From contig NZ_JANHDL010000002.1 in the NCBI RefSeq assembly GCF_024494655.1, positions 248,001-312,000 of the forward strand: DNA of 64,000 bases. The letters run 5' to 3'. The stretch's first letter is position 1. Each line of letters opens with the position of its first letter. Shown piece by piece: positions 36,033 through 44,922 of this stretch. Origin of the DNA: Halorubrum laminariae (GTDB lineage Archaea; Halobacteriota; Halobacteria; Halobacteriales; Haloferacaceae). The translations under genes were made by a program, and so were the position numbers. The notes beneath the pieces were generated by a model that was not told where the DNA came from, searched no databases, and was given only the letters and a program-made list of their open reading frames with translations.

Positions 36033-37184
36033 TCAGGCCGTCACGACCTGAATCGGGACAAGGAGGAAACAGAGTGACCCGAGTGCGAACGTCGCGATTC
36101 CGACGGCGAGCCGCGGCCATTCGAGCCGCGTTTCGTCCGCGGGATTCGCCGGACCGTTGTACGCGATCACGAGCGAGAACACGCCCCAGAACGCCCACAG
36201 CCCGACCGACTGATCGAGTCCCAAGCCGCGCCAGAAGAAGAGGTACGCGGCGACCGTGAACAGCGCGGCGGGCACGAGCGACGCGATCGTCTCCTGCCGC
36301 GGTCCGACCATCGCACGAACCATGTGGCCGCCGTCGAGCTGCCCGACTGGGAGGAGATTGAGCAGCGTGAAGAACATCCCGACCCAGCCGCCGATGACAA
36401 CCGGATGCGCCGTCAGACCTGGGTCCTCGTACGACGTGGGCTGGCCGAGGAGATCCGCGATGATCGACAGCAGCGGTGGATTGTTGAACTGGATGACGGT
36501 GCCGGAAGCGTCGGCGACCGCCGCCGGAACCCGGATCGGGTCGAGCGAGAGGCCGATCGCGGTGACGACGACCGTGGCGACGAGCCCCGCGATGGGACCG
36601 GCGACACCGATGTCGAAAAGCGCCTTCCGCGAGGGCATCCGCCCCCGCATCCGGATGACCGCACCTAGCGTGCCGAACGGGAACATGAACGGGATAACGT
36701 ACGGCAGCGAAACGTTGACCCCGTGGTAGCGGCCGGCGACGTAGTGGCCCAGTTCGTGGGTCAGCAGGACGCCGAGCACCGCGACGGTGAAGGGCCATCC
36801 CTGAAGGACGGCCACCGGATTCGCCGTTATCTCCTCCCAGCCGACGTAGAACCAGCCGTACGCACCGACGAACAGCGTCGAGAGGACGGTCGCGACGAAC
36901 ATAGCGAGGTTGATCCACGGGATTCCGTCGCTACCGTGGCTAAACGGGGTCGCGACGACGACGTGCCGACCGTTCACCACGTCGACTTCCACCTCGTATC
37001 CGGCCTCGCGAAACGACGGGACCAGCTTTCGCACCAGCGTCCGTTCCGGGACGTACGACTCGCCGACGTACCGAACGCGCCCGTCGTCCCGGTGGACCTC
37101 GTCGACTCGGAAGAACGTCCCCAGCGGCTCCGGACGCGGCGCGTCGGTGGTCGCCGACGTCCCCCCGTCCTCGTGTTCTGGCAT
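36033..37184 (-). CDS. Site-2 protease family (M50) membrane metalloprotease
   Basis: 383 residues from ATG at 37184 (MPEHEDGG). A cytoplasmic N-terminal domain (1-90) is followed by about seven membrane helices. The zinc site is HELGH (about residues 142-146), and the third ligand is in LLNLLPVGQLDGGHMV (the conserved NLLPxxxLDGG motif). Site-2 proteases cut membrane-bound regulators. The archaeal substrates are unknown. The frame continues upstream to 37253, but that extension is unlike the family. Confidence 0.9.
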   Translation of the reverse strand: MPEHEDGGTSATTDAPRPEPLGTFFRVDEVHRDDGRVRYVGESYVPERTLVRKLVPSFREAGYEVEVDVVNGRHVVVATPFSHGSDGIPWINLAMFVATVLSTLFVGAYGWFYVGWEEITANPVAVLQGWPFTVAVLGVLLTHELGHYVAGRYHGVNVSLPYVIPFMFPFGTLGAVIRMRGRMPSRKALFDIGVAGPIAGLVATVVVTAIGLSLDPIRVPAAVADASGTVIQFNNPPLLSIIADLLGQPTSYEDPGLTAHPVVIGGWVGMFFTLLNLLPVGQLDGGHMVRAMVGPRQETIASLVPAALFTVAAYLFFWRGLGLDQSVGLWAFWGVFSLVIAYNGPANPADETRLEWPRLAVGIATFALGSLCFLLVPIQVVTA

Positions 37185-37365
37185 CGTCCGTCGTAACTGG
37201 TCGTCCAGTATAAACCCCGCGTCGACAACAGTCTGCTGCGGACGCGAGAGCAATCGGAACGATACTCGGACGGGACGGCGGGAGGAAGAGATGCGGGGAC
37301 GCGCGTGAGCGCGCTGTGATTGGGCGATCCGTCTATTCAGTCGTTGGTTGTCGCTCGCGCTCGAA

Positions 37366-37623
37366 TCAGGCCGGTTCGATGCGCCACGTCGTCGCGCCCG
37401 TGTACGACCACTTCTCGACGGTGAGCTCCGTAGCCGAATCGCGGAGCTTCACCATCAGCGCGCCGATCTCCTTCGGGGAGAGGTCGACATCGTCGGCGAT
37501 GAACTTCCCCTTGAAGTACATCTCGCCCTCTTCGGCGCGGTCGAGCAGGTACTGTTTCAGCCGCTCTTCTTTGCTACGGTCGTCTGTCGTTGCGTTCGCG
37601 GAGGGGTTTGCAGTCGCGCTCAT
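37366..37623 (-). CDS. Small winged-helix-like protein (DUF7123-type)
   Basis: 85 residues from ATG at 37623. After a Ser/Thr/Ala-rich start comes KEERLKQYLLDRAEEGEMYF, then FIADDVDLSPKEIGALMVKL, which reads as a winged-helix recognition unit, and a final strand KWSYTGATTWRIEPA. I recall this as a conserved haloarchaeal family, possibly a small transcription regulator. The TATA-like CCTTTATAACC on the minus strand (37652-37662) fits this start. Confidence 0.75.
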   Translation of the reverse strand: MSATANPSANATTDDRSKEERLKQYLLDRAEEGEMYFKGKFIADDVDLSPKEIGALMVKLRDSATELTVEKWSYTGATTWRIEPA

Positions 37624-37969
37624 AGTACATCTCACCCCTGTCGCCGAAGGGGGTTATAAAGGGGAGACCGTTAGACGGTGTTCAGTAGCTTTCATGGCGT
37701 TTTATCGAGAGTGAGAAATCTAAAACGTGTCTGACGAACCGTTCACAACGCGATTAAAACGCTGTAGAAATTTTATACAGTGATTAGAACGCTTTTTTGG
37801 ACGTGTCTACACGACCAAATTCCGTCTGTTCGATAGCAACACAATTCCCAGTTGTCGGTGAATATCTCCGCAATCTGCCCGGGCAAGTTCTCGCTCGCGC
37901 TCGCCGACTGATTTTCTTGCAAACATTTTGGAAGAAGATAATTGGTGCCGATCGAGATCGGATCCCCGA
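37624..37969. other. AT-rich gene-poor stretch with direct repeats
   Basis: 346 bases, clearly AT-richer than its surroundings between 37670 and 37950. Two near-identical 12-mers, GATTAAAACGCT (37752) and GATTAGAACGCT (37782), lie 30 bases apart and bracket an inverted repeat CTGTA...TACAG (37762-37780) that encloses TTTTATA. A GTG frame of 59 codons (37803-37982, plus strand) follows the TATA at leaderless distance but has no recognisable content. It could be a remnant of foreign DNA or a complex promoter. Confidence 0.4.
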
Positions 37970-38800
37970 TCACTCGCGCTGATGGACCCAGAACTCCTCG
38001 GCTTCGGTGGTTTCTTTCTTGAATATCGGGACCTCGTCTTTGAGGCGGTCGATCCCGTCTTCGACGGCGCGGAACGCCTCCCGGCGGTGTCCCGCGAGCA
38101 CGACGACGAACACGATGTCCTCGCCCGCCTCGATCACGCCCGTCCGATGGTGCATTCGAACATCGAAGACGCCGTCGCGCTCGGTTAGTTCCGCAGCGAT
38201 GGCGTCCATGCGATCCGCCGCGACGCCCTCGTACTTCTCGAACGCGAGGTGGGTCGTGCGGTCGTCGTCTGCCGCGTCCCGCTGGCGTACCCGACCAGTG
38301 AACGTCGCGATCGCGCCGGAGCGGTCGGCGTCGGCGGACGCCTCCACCCTGCGAACCAGCGTCTCTCGGGTGATCCACGGCCCCGCGTCGGCGAGATCGG
38401 CGGCGAGTTTGTCGAGATCGACATCGTCCGCGGATCGGGCGGTCGCGAGGACCGGTCCCGGCACGTCGTCGGCGTCGAAGTGCTCGCTGAGCAGGACGAC
38501 GGGCACGCGCAGCCGCGACTCGCCGAGCACGATGAGATAGTCGTGAGTCGGTGCGAGGTCGTCGAGTACGTCGTCGATGCCGTCGACGCGTCCGGATCCG
38601 GTCCACGACCCGTCCGCGTCGAGTGCGATCTCGGTGACGTAGGCGGAGTCGGCTCCCGTCACCGATGTGCGGCGAGCGTCGACGACTCCACCGTCGGCTC
38701 GCTCGCGGCGGTCGACGACGGCCACCTGGCCGTCGAGCCGATCGGGGAGGAGCGCGGCGAGGTCCGCGGCGTCGGAACCGAGGATCGATATCGGCTGCAT
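37970..38800 (-). CDS. moaE: MoaE (molybdopterin synthase large subunit) with N-terminal MobB-like domain
   Basis: 276 residues. The C-terminal MoaE domain (about 150-276) shows AIATFTGRVR, LAFEKYEG, RMHHRTGVIEAGEDIVFVV, HRREAFRAVEDGID and the catalytic-region KKETTEAEEFWV. The N-terminal 145 residues look like MobB, the guanine-nucleotide-binding partner of cofactor maturation, but the P-loop is degenerate (ISILGSDAADLAALL has no GxGK(S/T)). MoaE with MoaD converts precursor Z into molybdopterin. Fusion of the two functions in one chain is seen in haloarchaea. No other mo genes are adjacent. Confidence 0.9.
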   Translation of the reverse strand: MQPISILGSDAADLAALLPDRLDGQVAVVDRRERADGGVVDARRTSVTGADSAYVTEIALDADGSWTGSGRVDGIDDVLDDLAPTHDYLIVLGESRLRVPVVLLSEHFDADDVPGPVLATARSADDVDLDKLAADLADAGPWITRETLVRRVEASADADRSGAIATFTGRVRQRDAADDDRTTHLAFEKYEGVAADRMDAIAAELTERDGVFDVRMHHRTGVIEAGEDIVFVVVLAGHRREAFRAVEDGIDRLKDEVPIFKKETTEAEEFWVHQRE

Positions 38801-38866
38801 ACCCGATAGCCGGGTGCGAGCGGCTTAGGCGTTTCCCGACGGTCTCCCGCGTCCGGGCTTGATAAT

Positions 38867-38874
38867 CCTTAAGA
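38867..38874 (+). promoter_or_regulatory. TATA-like element of pyrH
   Basis: CCTTAAGA is centred about 28 bases before the ATG at 38899 and would serve the pyrH-lysS operon. Confidence 0.5.
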
Positions 38875-38898
38875 CCGCGACAGGGATATTCGACGGTA

Positions 38899-39627
38899 AT
38901 GAGAGTCGTCGTTTCTGTCGGCGGGAGCGTGCTCGCGCCCGATCTCGACCCCGACCGGGTGGCCGCGTACGCCGATGCGATCGAGCAACTGGTCGCCACC
39001 GGCCACGAGATCGGCGTCGTCGTCGGCGGCGGCGGCGTCGCGCGCGAGTACATTGAGACGGCACGCGATCTCGGCGCGAACGAGGTCGAACTCGACCAGC
39101 TCGGCATCGGGACCACCCGGCTCAACGCCCGGCTGTTGATCGCCGCACTCGGAGAGAGAGCGACCGTCTCGCCGGCAACCGAGTACGACGAGGCAGCGGC
39201 CGGCCTCCGCCGCGGCGAGGTGTCAGTGATGGGCGGAATGACGCCCGGCCAAACCACCGACGCCGTCGCCGCCGCGTTCGCCGAGTCCGTCGACGCCGAC
39301 CTGCTCGTGTACGCCACGAGCGCCGACGGGGTGTACGACACCGACCCCAACGCCGACCCGGACGCGACGCAGTTCGCCGAGCTGTCACCGGCCGAGCTCG
39401 TCGAGGTCGTCCTCCCGATGAGCCGCGACGCCGGTGCTTCGGCCCCCGTCGATCTGCTCGCCGCGAAACTCATCGACCGGGCGGGGATGCGCGCGATCGT
39501 TCTCGACGGAACCGACCCGAGAGACGTCGTCGACGCCGTCGTGTCCGACGACCACTCCGGGACCGACGTGATCCCGGCCGACGCGGAGGAGCTGACCGAT
39601 CGAGCGAACGCCACGGAGCAGTCATGA
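38899..39627 (+). CDS. pyrH: UMP kinase (archaeal type)
   Basis: 242 residues of the amino-acid kinase fold. It opens VVVSVGGSVLAPDL (phosphate-binding Gly loop), has VVVGGGGVAREYI for the substrate loop, and ATSADGVYDTDPNADPDA for ATP binding. It phosphorylates UMP to UDP. The C-terminal 20 residues are an acidic tail. It overlaps the LysRS gene by four bases (ATGA), which implies co-translation of a pyrimidine-nucleotide enzyme with a tRNA synthetase. Confidence 0.92.
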   Translation: MRVVVSVGGSVLAPDLDPDRVAAYADAIEQLVATGHEIGVVVGGGGVAREYIETARDLGANEVELDQLGIGTTRLNARLLIAALGERATVSPATEYDEAAAGLRRGEVSVMGGMTPGQTTDAVAAAFAESVDADLLVYATSADGVYDTDPNADPDATQFAELSPAELVEVVLPMSRDAGASAPVDLLAAKLIDRAGMRAIVLDGTDPRDVVDAVVSDDHSGTDVIPADAEELTDRANATEQS

Positions 39628-41345
39628 CCGGCGAGGACGCCGTGGACCGGGGGGACTCCCCGCACATCCTCTCTGACCGCCCGACGAACGGCGGCGCAGA
39701 GACGGTCGAAGACGACGAGGGGGGAAAAAACGGCGGCTTCCACGCGTTCTGGGCCGACACTGTCGCCGACGAAATCGAGGCACGCGGCGTCGACGATCCG
39801 ATCGTGATCAAAGGCGGCGTCTCCCCCTCGGGCGTGGCCCACCTCGGGAACTTCAACGAGATCATGCGCGGCTACTTCGTCGCCGCGGTGCTCCGCGACC
39901 GCGGCCACGAGGTCAGACAGGTGTTCACCTCCGACGACAAAGATCCCCTCCGGAAGATCCCGCGAAAGCTGGCGAACGCCGACGGCGAGATCGTCGGACT
40001 GGGCGACGTCGACGCCGGCGCGCTCGGGCGGAACCTCGGCAAGCCGTACACCGCGATCCCGGACCCGTTCGGCGAGCGCGAGTCGTACGCCGCACACTTC
40101 GCGGCCCTGCTCGAAGCCGACGCCGCCCGTCTCGACATCCCCGTTGAGATGGTGTCGAACACCGAGCTGTACGCCGACGGGACGTTCGACTCGGTCACCC
40201 GAACCGTCCTCTCCGATCTCGATCGAGTGCGCGACGTGCTCTCGGCGTATCAGGACAAGGTCGACGAGGAGTACGTCCCGTTCAACCCCGTCTGTGCGGA
40301 GTGCGGCACGATCACGGAGACGGTTATCGCGGTCGACGTGGAGAGCGAGACGGTCGAGTACGTCTGTACCGACATGGAGGTCGGCGACGAGACGATCGAG
40401 GGCTGCGGCCACGAGGGGACCGCGACCTTCCGCGAGGGGAAGCTCCCGTGGCGACTGGAGTGGCCCGGCCAGTGGGAGGTCCTCGATGTCGACTTCGAGC
40501 CGTTCGGGAAGGACCACGCCGAGGGCTCGTGGCCCTCGGGCGTCGACGTCGCCCGCAACGTCTTGGGGATAGAACCGCCGGTACCGATGGTGTACGAGTG
40601 GTTCACGCTCAACGGCGAGCCGCTCTCGTCGTCCGCGGGCAACATCGTCACCGTCCCCGAGCTGCTGGAACTGCTCGAATCCGACGTGTTGCGGTATTTC
40701 TTCGCGCTCCACCCGAAGAAGGCCCGCGACCTCGACATCGCGCGGCTCGATCAGCTCGTCGACCGGTTCGACCGGTTCGAGCGCGCGTACTTCGGCGAGG
40801 TCGACGACCCCGACCTGACCGCCTTCGCCGAGCGCGCGTACCCTTTCGTCGTCGGGCGGTTGGAGGATCCGCCGACCCAGAAGCCGATCCGGCTCCCCTA
40901 CACGTTCGCGGCCGTCCTCGGGATGGTCGACGACCCGGCGTTTCGCGAACGGCTTGCCCGCGACGAGGGGCACATCCCCGACGACGCGAGCGACGAGGCG
41001 GTCGACGCCGCCCTCGCTCGCGTCGAGAAGGCGCGAAACTGGGCGGAGCGGACGGAAAACGAGTACGACTACCGGCTTCAGACGGACCTCCCTGACGTCG
41101 AGTTCGACGACGACGTGGCCGCCGCACTCGACGACCTCGCCGACTTCGTCGCCGCCGGACACGACGGGGAGGCGATACAAAGCGAGATGTACGAGACGGC
41201 CCGCGATCACGACATCGAGGTCAGCGACTTCTTTTCGGCCGGCTACCGGCTCTTCTTCGACGATACGCAGGGGCCGCGACTCGGTGAGTTCCTCGGCGAA
41301 CTGGAGCGCGAGTACGTGGTTCGGCGGCTCCGCCGGGAGGCGTAG
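39624..41345 (+). CDS. lysS: Lysyl-tRNA synthetase, class I
   Basis: 573 residues. Class I LysRS rather than the class II form of most bacteria: the HIGH-like motif is SGVAHLGNFNE, the KMSKS-like loop is SSSAGN in GEPLSSSAGNIVTV, and there is a zinc-binding insert with CAECG (about residue 229). A 25-residue acidic extension precedes the catalytic core. It charges tRNA-Lys. It overlaps pyrH by four bases and is followed without a gap by a small zinc-ribbon gene. Confidence 0.95.
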   Translation: MTGEDAVDRGDSPHILSDRPTNGGAETVEDDEGGKNGGFHAFWADTVADEIEARGVDDPIVIKGGVSPSGVAHLGNFNEIMRGYFVAAVLRDRGHEVRQVFTSDDKDPLRKIPRKLANADGEIVGLGDVDAGALGRNLGKPYTAIPDPFGERESYAAHFAALLEADAARLDIPVEMVSNTELYADGTFDSVTRTVLSDLDRVRDVLSAYQDKVDEEYVPFNPVCAECGTITETVIAVDVESETVEYVCTDMEVGDETIEGCGHEGTATFREGKLPWRLEWPGQWEVLDVDFEPFGKDHAEGSWPSGVDVARNVLGIEPPVPMVYEWFTLNGEPLSSSAGNIVTVPELLELLESDVLRYFFALHPKKARDLDIARLDQLVDRFDRFERAYFGEVDDPDLTAFAERAYPFVVGRLEDPPTQKPIRLPYTFAAVLGMVDDPAFRERLARDEGHIPDDASDEAVDAALARVEKARNWAERTENEYDYRLQTDLPDVEFDDDVAAALDDLADFVAAGHDGEAIQSEMYETARDHDIEVSDFFSAGYRLFFDDTQGPRLGEFLGELEREYVVRRLRREA

Positions 41346-41615
41346 ATGGGCGAAGACCGATCGCTCGACGACTTTGCTCAAAACGCCGACGCCGATCGGA
41401 ACGACGCGGACGCGAGATCGGGAGGCGAGAATCCGAGGGACGATACGGGGAGCGAGGCGAGTGAGTCGGTGGCCGAGGCGAGTGAAACGGTCACCGCGAC
41501 GGCGACGTGGACGACCGACGGTGCCGACTGCGAGCAGTGCGGGGAATCGGTCGCCCGTCGCTGGCGCGACGGCGACGCCCTCGTCTGTGCCGACTGCAAG
41601 GACTGGTCGGGATAG
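41346..41615 (+). CDS. Small zinc-ribbon protein
   Basis: 89 residues, ATG directly after the LysRS stop. An acidic, Asp/Glu/Ser-rich disordered N-terminal half leads to a C-terminal zinc ribbon with DCEQCGESV and VCADCKDW (two CxxC pairs, about residues 62-86). It begins GEDRSLDDFA, recalling haloarchaeal proteins with a DUF7573-type domain. Function unknown; position suggests a translation-linked role. Confidence 0.75.
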   Translation: MGEDRSLDDFAQNADADRNDADARSGGENPRDDTGSEASESVAEASETVTATATWTTDGADCEQCGESVARRWRDGDALVCADCKDWSG

Positions 41616-41700
41616 TCGAGCGAGATCGAGAAAGACGCGATAGCCGGTCGTCGACGCGACCGATTTGTCGCGGTTCGATTGTCGGCTCGATCGCCGCAGA

Positions 41701-41994
41701 TCAGTCGTCGTCGACGATCACTTCGACGGGCCCGTCGTCCGATTCGGGCGGAGCGTCGTCGTCGCTGCCGCCGGCCGCGCTCTGCGTCTGCTGGTAGTAG
41801 AGGCCGCCGGCGACCGCGAGGACGATCCACGACCGCCAGTTCGCGAGGTTCAGCGTGTAGCCGATACCGAACGGCTTCTCGACCAGCATTCCCTTGCCGG
41901 GCTGCCAGTACGACGAGAGGAGGCGACCGAGGCTCGGTCGCTCGAAGTTGTACGGGATACCGAGGATCTCACCCGAAGACGGTTTGTCTGCCAT
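41701..41994 (-). CDS. DUF5808-like small membrane-associated protein
   Basis: 97 residues from ATG at 41994. The N-terminal part, GIPYNFERPSLGRLLSSYW then KPFGIGYTLNLANWRSW, fits the DUF5808 pattern (short motif plus GWGYTLNL). One hydrophobic helix follows (WIVLAVAGGLYYQQ), then an acidic tail. Converges with the preceding operon. Function unknown. Confidence 0.7.
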   Translation of the reverse strand: MADKPSSGEILGIPYNFERPSLGRLLSSYWQPGKGMLVEKPFGIGYTLNLANWRSWIVLAVAGGLYYQQTQSAAGGSDDDAPPESDDGPVEVIVDDD

Positions 41995-42046
41995 ACCGGC
42001 GAATCGGCCGCCGGCCATATAAATCGTGGCGCAAGCCGCCGATCGG

Positions 42047-43831
42047 TCACCGATATCGACCGCGCCCCTCGACCTCGCGAAGCCGGTCGAGAACCGTCCG
42101 GTCGCCGACGGCGGCGTACCCCGCCTCGAACGCGTCGATCAGCGCGTCCGGGTCGGTCGCCGTCGCCCGGACCGACCCCTCGAAGACGTGGAGGTCCATC
42201 GCGTGGTCCTCCACGTGACCGGTGTGATAGCCGAGCCCGAAGTCGATGAGCGCCGTCCGCGCGGCCGCCTCCGACAGACCAGTCCCGTCGCGTTCCGCCT
42301 CGGACCCGTCGCGGTCCGATCCGAACTCACCGCGTCCGGATCCAGTCTCGCCACTGCTCGCGTCGCCCGCGATCCGGACGTTCCGAGTCGTCGGGTCCCC
42401 GTGAACGATCCCGGCGTCGTGGAGGGTCGCGAGGTGGCGACCCGTCGAGCGGACCCACGCCTCGCCGCCGTCGATGGCGGTCGCGAGGTCGCGGTCGCCG
42501 ACGTACTGGAGCGTGAGGGTCGAGTTCGCCACGTCGACGTCGTACACGAGCGGGGTCGGGACGCCGGCGCGGCGCGCCTCGCTCGCGAGTCGCGCCTCTG
42601 CGACGGTCCGGTCGCGCCGAATCGATCGGTCCAGTTTCGGGTGTCGGTACCGCTTCGGGATCCGCCGCTTGATCACCCGCGGCTCCTCGGCGTCCGGCTC
42701 GACGGCGACGACCGCCTCTGCGCCCCGGAGATCCGCCGCGGGGTCGCCGGGTTCAGGTCTCACTGCGCCCGACTCAGTGCCGGCGGATCGAGCCCCCACC
42801 GCGACCGATTCAGCGTCGTTTCGCCACGTCACGGGTACCTGATCCGGGCGGAAGTTCGGATCGACGGCCGACTCGGCGATTGCGACGGTGTCGCCCGCCC
42901 GCGCCATCTTCGCGCCGAGGACGGCGATCATCCCGGCGTTGTCGCGGAGAAATCGCGGTTCCGGCGCGTAGAAATCGGCACCCCGGTCGGCACACATCGT
43001 CGCGAGCATCTCTCGCAGCCGGTCGTTCTGGGCGACGCCGCCGCCGAGGACGAGTTCGGTCGCGCCGGTCAACGATAACGCCCGCTCTGCGACCTCGGCG
43101 AGCATCGCGAACACGTGCTCCTGAAGGGCGAAACAGATCTCCCCGACTGGAACCCCGTCGTTGTGGGCGTCGTTGGCCGCGGAGCTGATTCCGGAAAACG
43201 AGAAGTCCATTCCCTTGACGACGTAGGGGAGATCGAGGAGATCGTCGGGGGCGTCTCCCCCGTGATCCGCCGCGAACTCCGTGGCCGCGGCCTCGACCTT
43301 CGGCCCGCCGGGGTGGCTCCATCCGATGTGACGCGTGAACTTGTCGATCGCGTTGCCGACGCCGGCGTCCATCGTCTCGCCGAGGACGCGGTAGCGCCCG
43401 TCGTGGTAGCCGAGCAGGTGCGCGTTCGCCCCGGAGGCGTTCAGACATACCGGGCTGTCGAACCCCGAGCGGTGTCGCCCGATCTCCAAGTGCGCCACCA
43501 TGTGGTTCACTCCGACGAGCGGCACGTCGAGCGCGCCGGCGAGCGCCCGCGCCGCGGTGCCGACCGTCCGGAGACAGGGGCCGAGACCGGGACCGCGGGA
43601 GAAGGCGACGGCGTCGATCGCGTCCGGGCCGTACCCGTCTTCAGCCGCAGTCAGTACCGCGTCGACGACGGCGGGGATCGCCTCGGACATGTGTTCGGCG
43701 GCCTCGCGCGGGTGAATGCCGCCGCTGTCCGGCTCGTAGGGGTTCGATTCGATGAGAACGGAGTCGGCCTCGGCGTCATACAGCGCGGCGCTGGCACACC
43801 ACGCGGTTCCCTCGATGCCGAGAACGCGCAT
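42047..43831 (-). CDS. Fused Kae1-Bud32 (KEOPS complex)
   Basis: 594 residues. The N-terminal Kae1 part (about 1-325) opens RVLGIEGTAWCASAALYD and has the metal-binding HMVAHLEIGRH and the substrate segment KFTRHIGWSHPGGP. The C-terminal Bud32 kinase (about 370-594) has HGDPTTRNV (catalytic loop) and DFGLGYHTG (metal-binding DFG). Kae1 adds threonylcarbamoyl to A37 of ANN-decoding tRNAs; Bud32 is its regulatory ATPase/kinase. The linker between them (about 330-370) is Ala/Gly/Pro-rich. Fusion of the two is known in many euryarchaea. It begins 8 bases after the S24e stop. Confidence 0.96.
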   Translation of the reverse strand: MRVLGIEGTAWCASAALYDAEADSVLIESNPYEPDSGGIHPREAAEHMSEAIPAVVDAVLTAAEDGYGPDAIDAVAFSRGPGLGPCLRTVGTAARALAGALDVPLVGVNHMVAHLEIGRHRSGFDSPVCLNASGANAHLLGYHDGRYRVLGETMDAGVGNAIDKFTRHIGWSHPGGPKVEAAATEFAADHGGDAPDDLLDLPYVVKGMDFSFSGISSAANDAHNDGVPVGEICFALQEHVFAMLAEVAERALSLTGATELVLGGGVAQNDRLREMLATMCADRGADFYAPEPRFLRDNAGMIAVLGAKMARAGDTVAIAESAVDPNFRPDQVPVTWRNDAESVAVGARSAGTESGAVRPEPGDPAADLRGAEAVVAVEPDAEEPRVIKRRIPKRYRHPKLDRSIRRDRTVAEARLASEARRAGVPTPLVYDVDVANSTLTLQYVGDRDLATAIDGGEAWVRSTGRHLATLHDAGIVHGDPTTRNVRIAGDASSGETGSGRGEFGSDRDGSEAERDGTGLSEAAARTALIDFGLGYHTGHVEDHAMDLHVFEGSVRATATDPDALIDAFEAGYAAVGDRTVLDRLREVEGRGRYR

Positions 43832-43839
43832 CCGGCGCG

Positions 43840-44148
43840 TTAGGCTTCCTCGGCTTCTGCGTCGCCCTTGTCGCCGATCTTGTTCCGTTCGAGCATGTAC
43901 TCCTGTTCGACATCGAGCGCGTCTTCCGCGGAGTCGTACACCTTCGCGTAGCCGACCGTCTTGCGCATGCCGAATTTGGTGTCCAGTTCGTGGACGACGA
44001 CCTCCTCGGAGTCTTTGTCCAACTTGGCTGCGAGCGAATCTCGGACCGAGAGGCGCGAGGGCGTCGCCTCCTCGTGGGTCGTCTCGAAGCGGATATCGGT
44101 GCGGTGCAACATGGGGTTCTCCTCTTCGGAGATAATGTCGACGTCCAT
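43840..44148 (-). CDS. rps24e: Ribosomal protein S24e
   Basis: 102 residues. The family pattern includes ISEEENPMLHRTDIRFETTH at the N-terminus and the central TPSRLSVRDSLAAKLD, ending in an acidic tail. It is a small-subunit protein of archaea and eukaryotes. A minus-strand TATA-like CCTTTTACAGC (about 44177-44187) lies upstream. In other archaea S27ae often follows S24e; here Kae1-Bud32 follows directly. Confidence 0.95.
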   Translation of the reverse strand: MDVDIISEEENPMLHRTDIRFETTHEEATPSRLSVRDSLAAKLDKDSEEVVVHELDTKFGMRKTVGYAKVYDSAEDALDVEQEYMLERNKIGDKGDAEAEEA

Positions 44149-44247
44149 GGTCAGTTACGCGTATATCCCCCCGAAAGCTGTAAAAGGATTTCGAAGCGGG
44201 GGTGTCGCGGCGGATCAGCGGCGGAGTGTCCGGTGGGTCGGCGAGAT

Positions 44248-44865
44248 CTATCGATCGGACGGATCGACGCCGAGCGCGTCGTATGCCGCGCCGATATCGC
44301 CGTCGAGCGCCTCGAACAGCTCACGGGCCTCGGCCCGCGTCTCCGGCGTAACCGGAACACGAACCATCCCCTCGCCCGGCTGACCGTAGACCACGCTTGC
44401 GCCGTCGGGCGCGGCGAGGATCGCCGGCAGCGTCGCGAGGTCCTCCTCGCCCGTCACCTCGATCCACGTCGGCTCCTCGGCGGCCAACGCCGCCGCGAGC
44501 GCCGAGAGCAGATCGGCAGACATCGACGCCGCAGAATTCGTGGCCGAGATCCGTCGAACGTCGGCGGCCGAAAGTACCGTCTCGATCTCTTTGCGGACCG
44601 CCTCGCGCTCCGTCTGCCCGTCGATCACGGCCACGTCGGGGACGCGTCCCGCCTCCCGGAGGTGGTAGGTGACCACGTCGCCGACGGCGATAATCGGGGC
44701 GTCGTTCGCGACGATCGCATCGTTCACGTCAATCGCGTCCTCGACCGGGTCGGCGTGCGCCGCGGCCGTCTCAGCGGCGGCAGCGAGGAGCGCGTCGGCG
44801 TCGGTCGTTACCGACCCGAGGGGGTCTTTGAACGCGTCTCTGAGCGAGTCCGGGAGCGTGAGCAT
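44248..44865 (-). CDS. GTP-dependent dephospho-CoA kinase (DUF359 family)
   Basis: 205 residues. The family pattern is present: IIAVGDVVTYHL near residue 58, VIDGQTEREAV, and the signature ASVVYGQPGEGMVRV near 158. The archaeal enzyme uses GTP for the last step of coenzyme A synthesis and is unrelated to bacterial CoaE. It lies between Spt4 and S24e in the long minus-strand run, a conserved archaeal arrangement. Confidence 0.88.
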   Translation of the reverse strand: MLTLPDSLRDAFKDPLGSVTTDADALLAAAAETAAAHADPVEDAIDVNDAIVANDAPIIAVGDVVTYHLREAGRVPDVAVIDGQTEREAVRKEIETVLSAADVRRISATNSAASMSADLLSALAAALAAEEPTWIEVTGEEDLATLPAILAAPDGASVVYGQPGEGMVRVPVTPETRAEARELFEALDGDIGAAYDALGVDPSDR

Positions 44866-44922
44866 GTAATATTCTCGGTTCGTGTTACCGGGTGCTCGGT
44901 TCGCGTGCCTCGCCGATCGGTG

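Noticed and set aside
34768..36918. Open frame of 716 codons on the minus strand
   Set aside because: It covers the UbiB gene and runs out of frame through the site-2 protease gene, both of which are unmistakable. The translation is Arg- and His-rich filler.
37773..41381. Open frame of 1,202 codons on the minus strand
   Set aside because: It mirrors the pyrH-lysS genes and a stretch of moaE in another frame; GC-rich codon use leaves long shadow frames. Its sequence is Arg/Pro/Val-rich without motifs, whereas the real genes show full family signatures.
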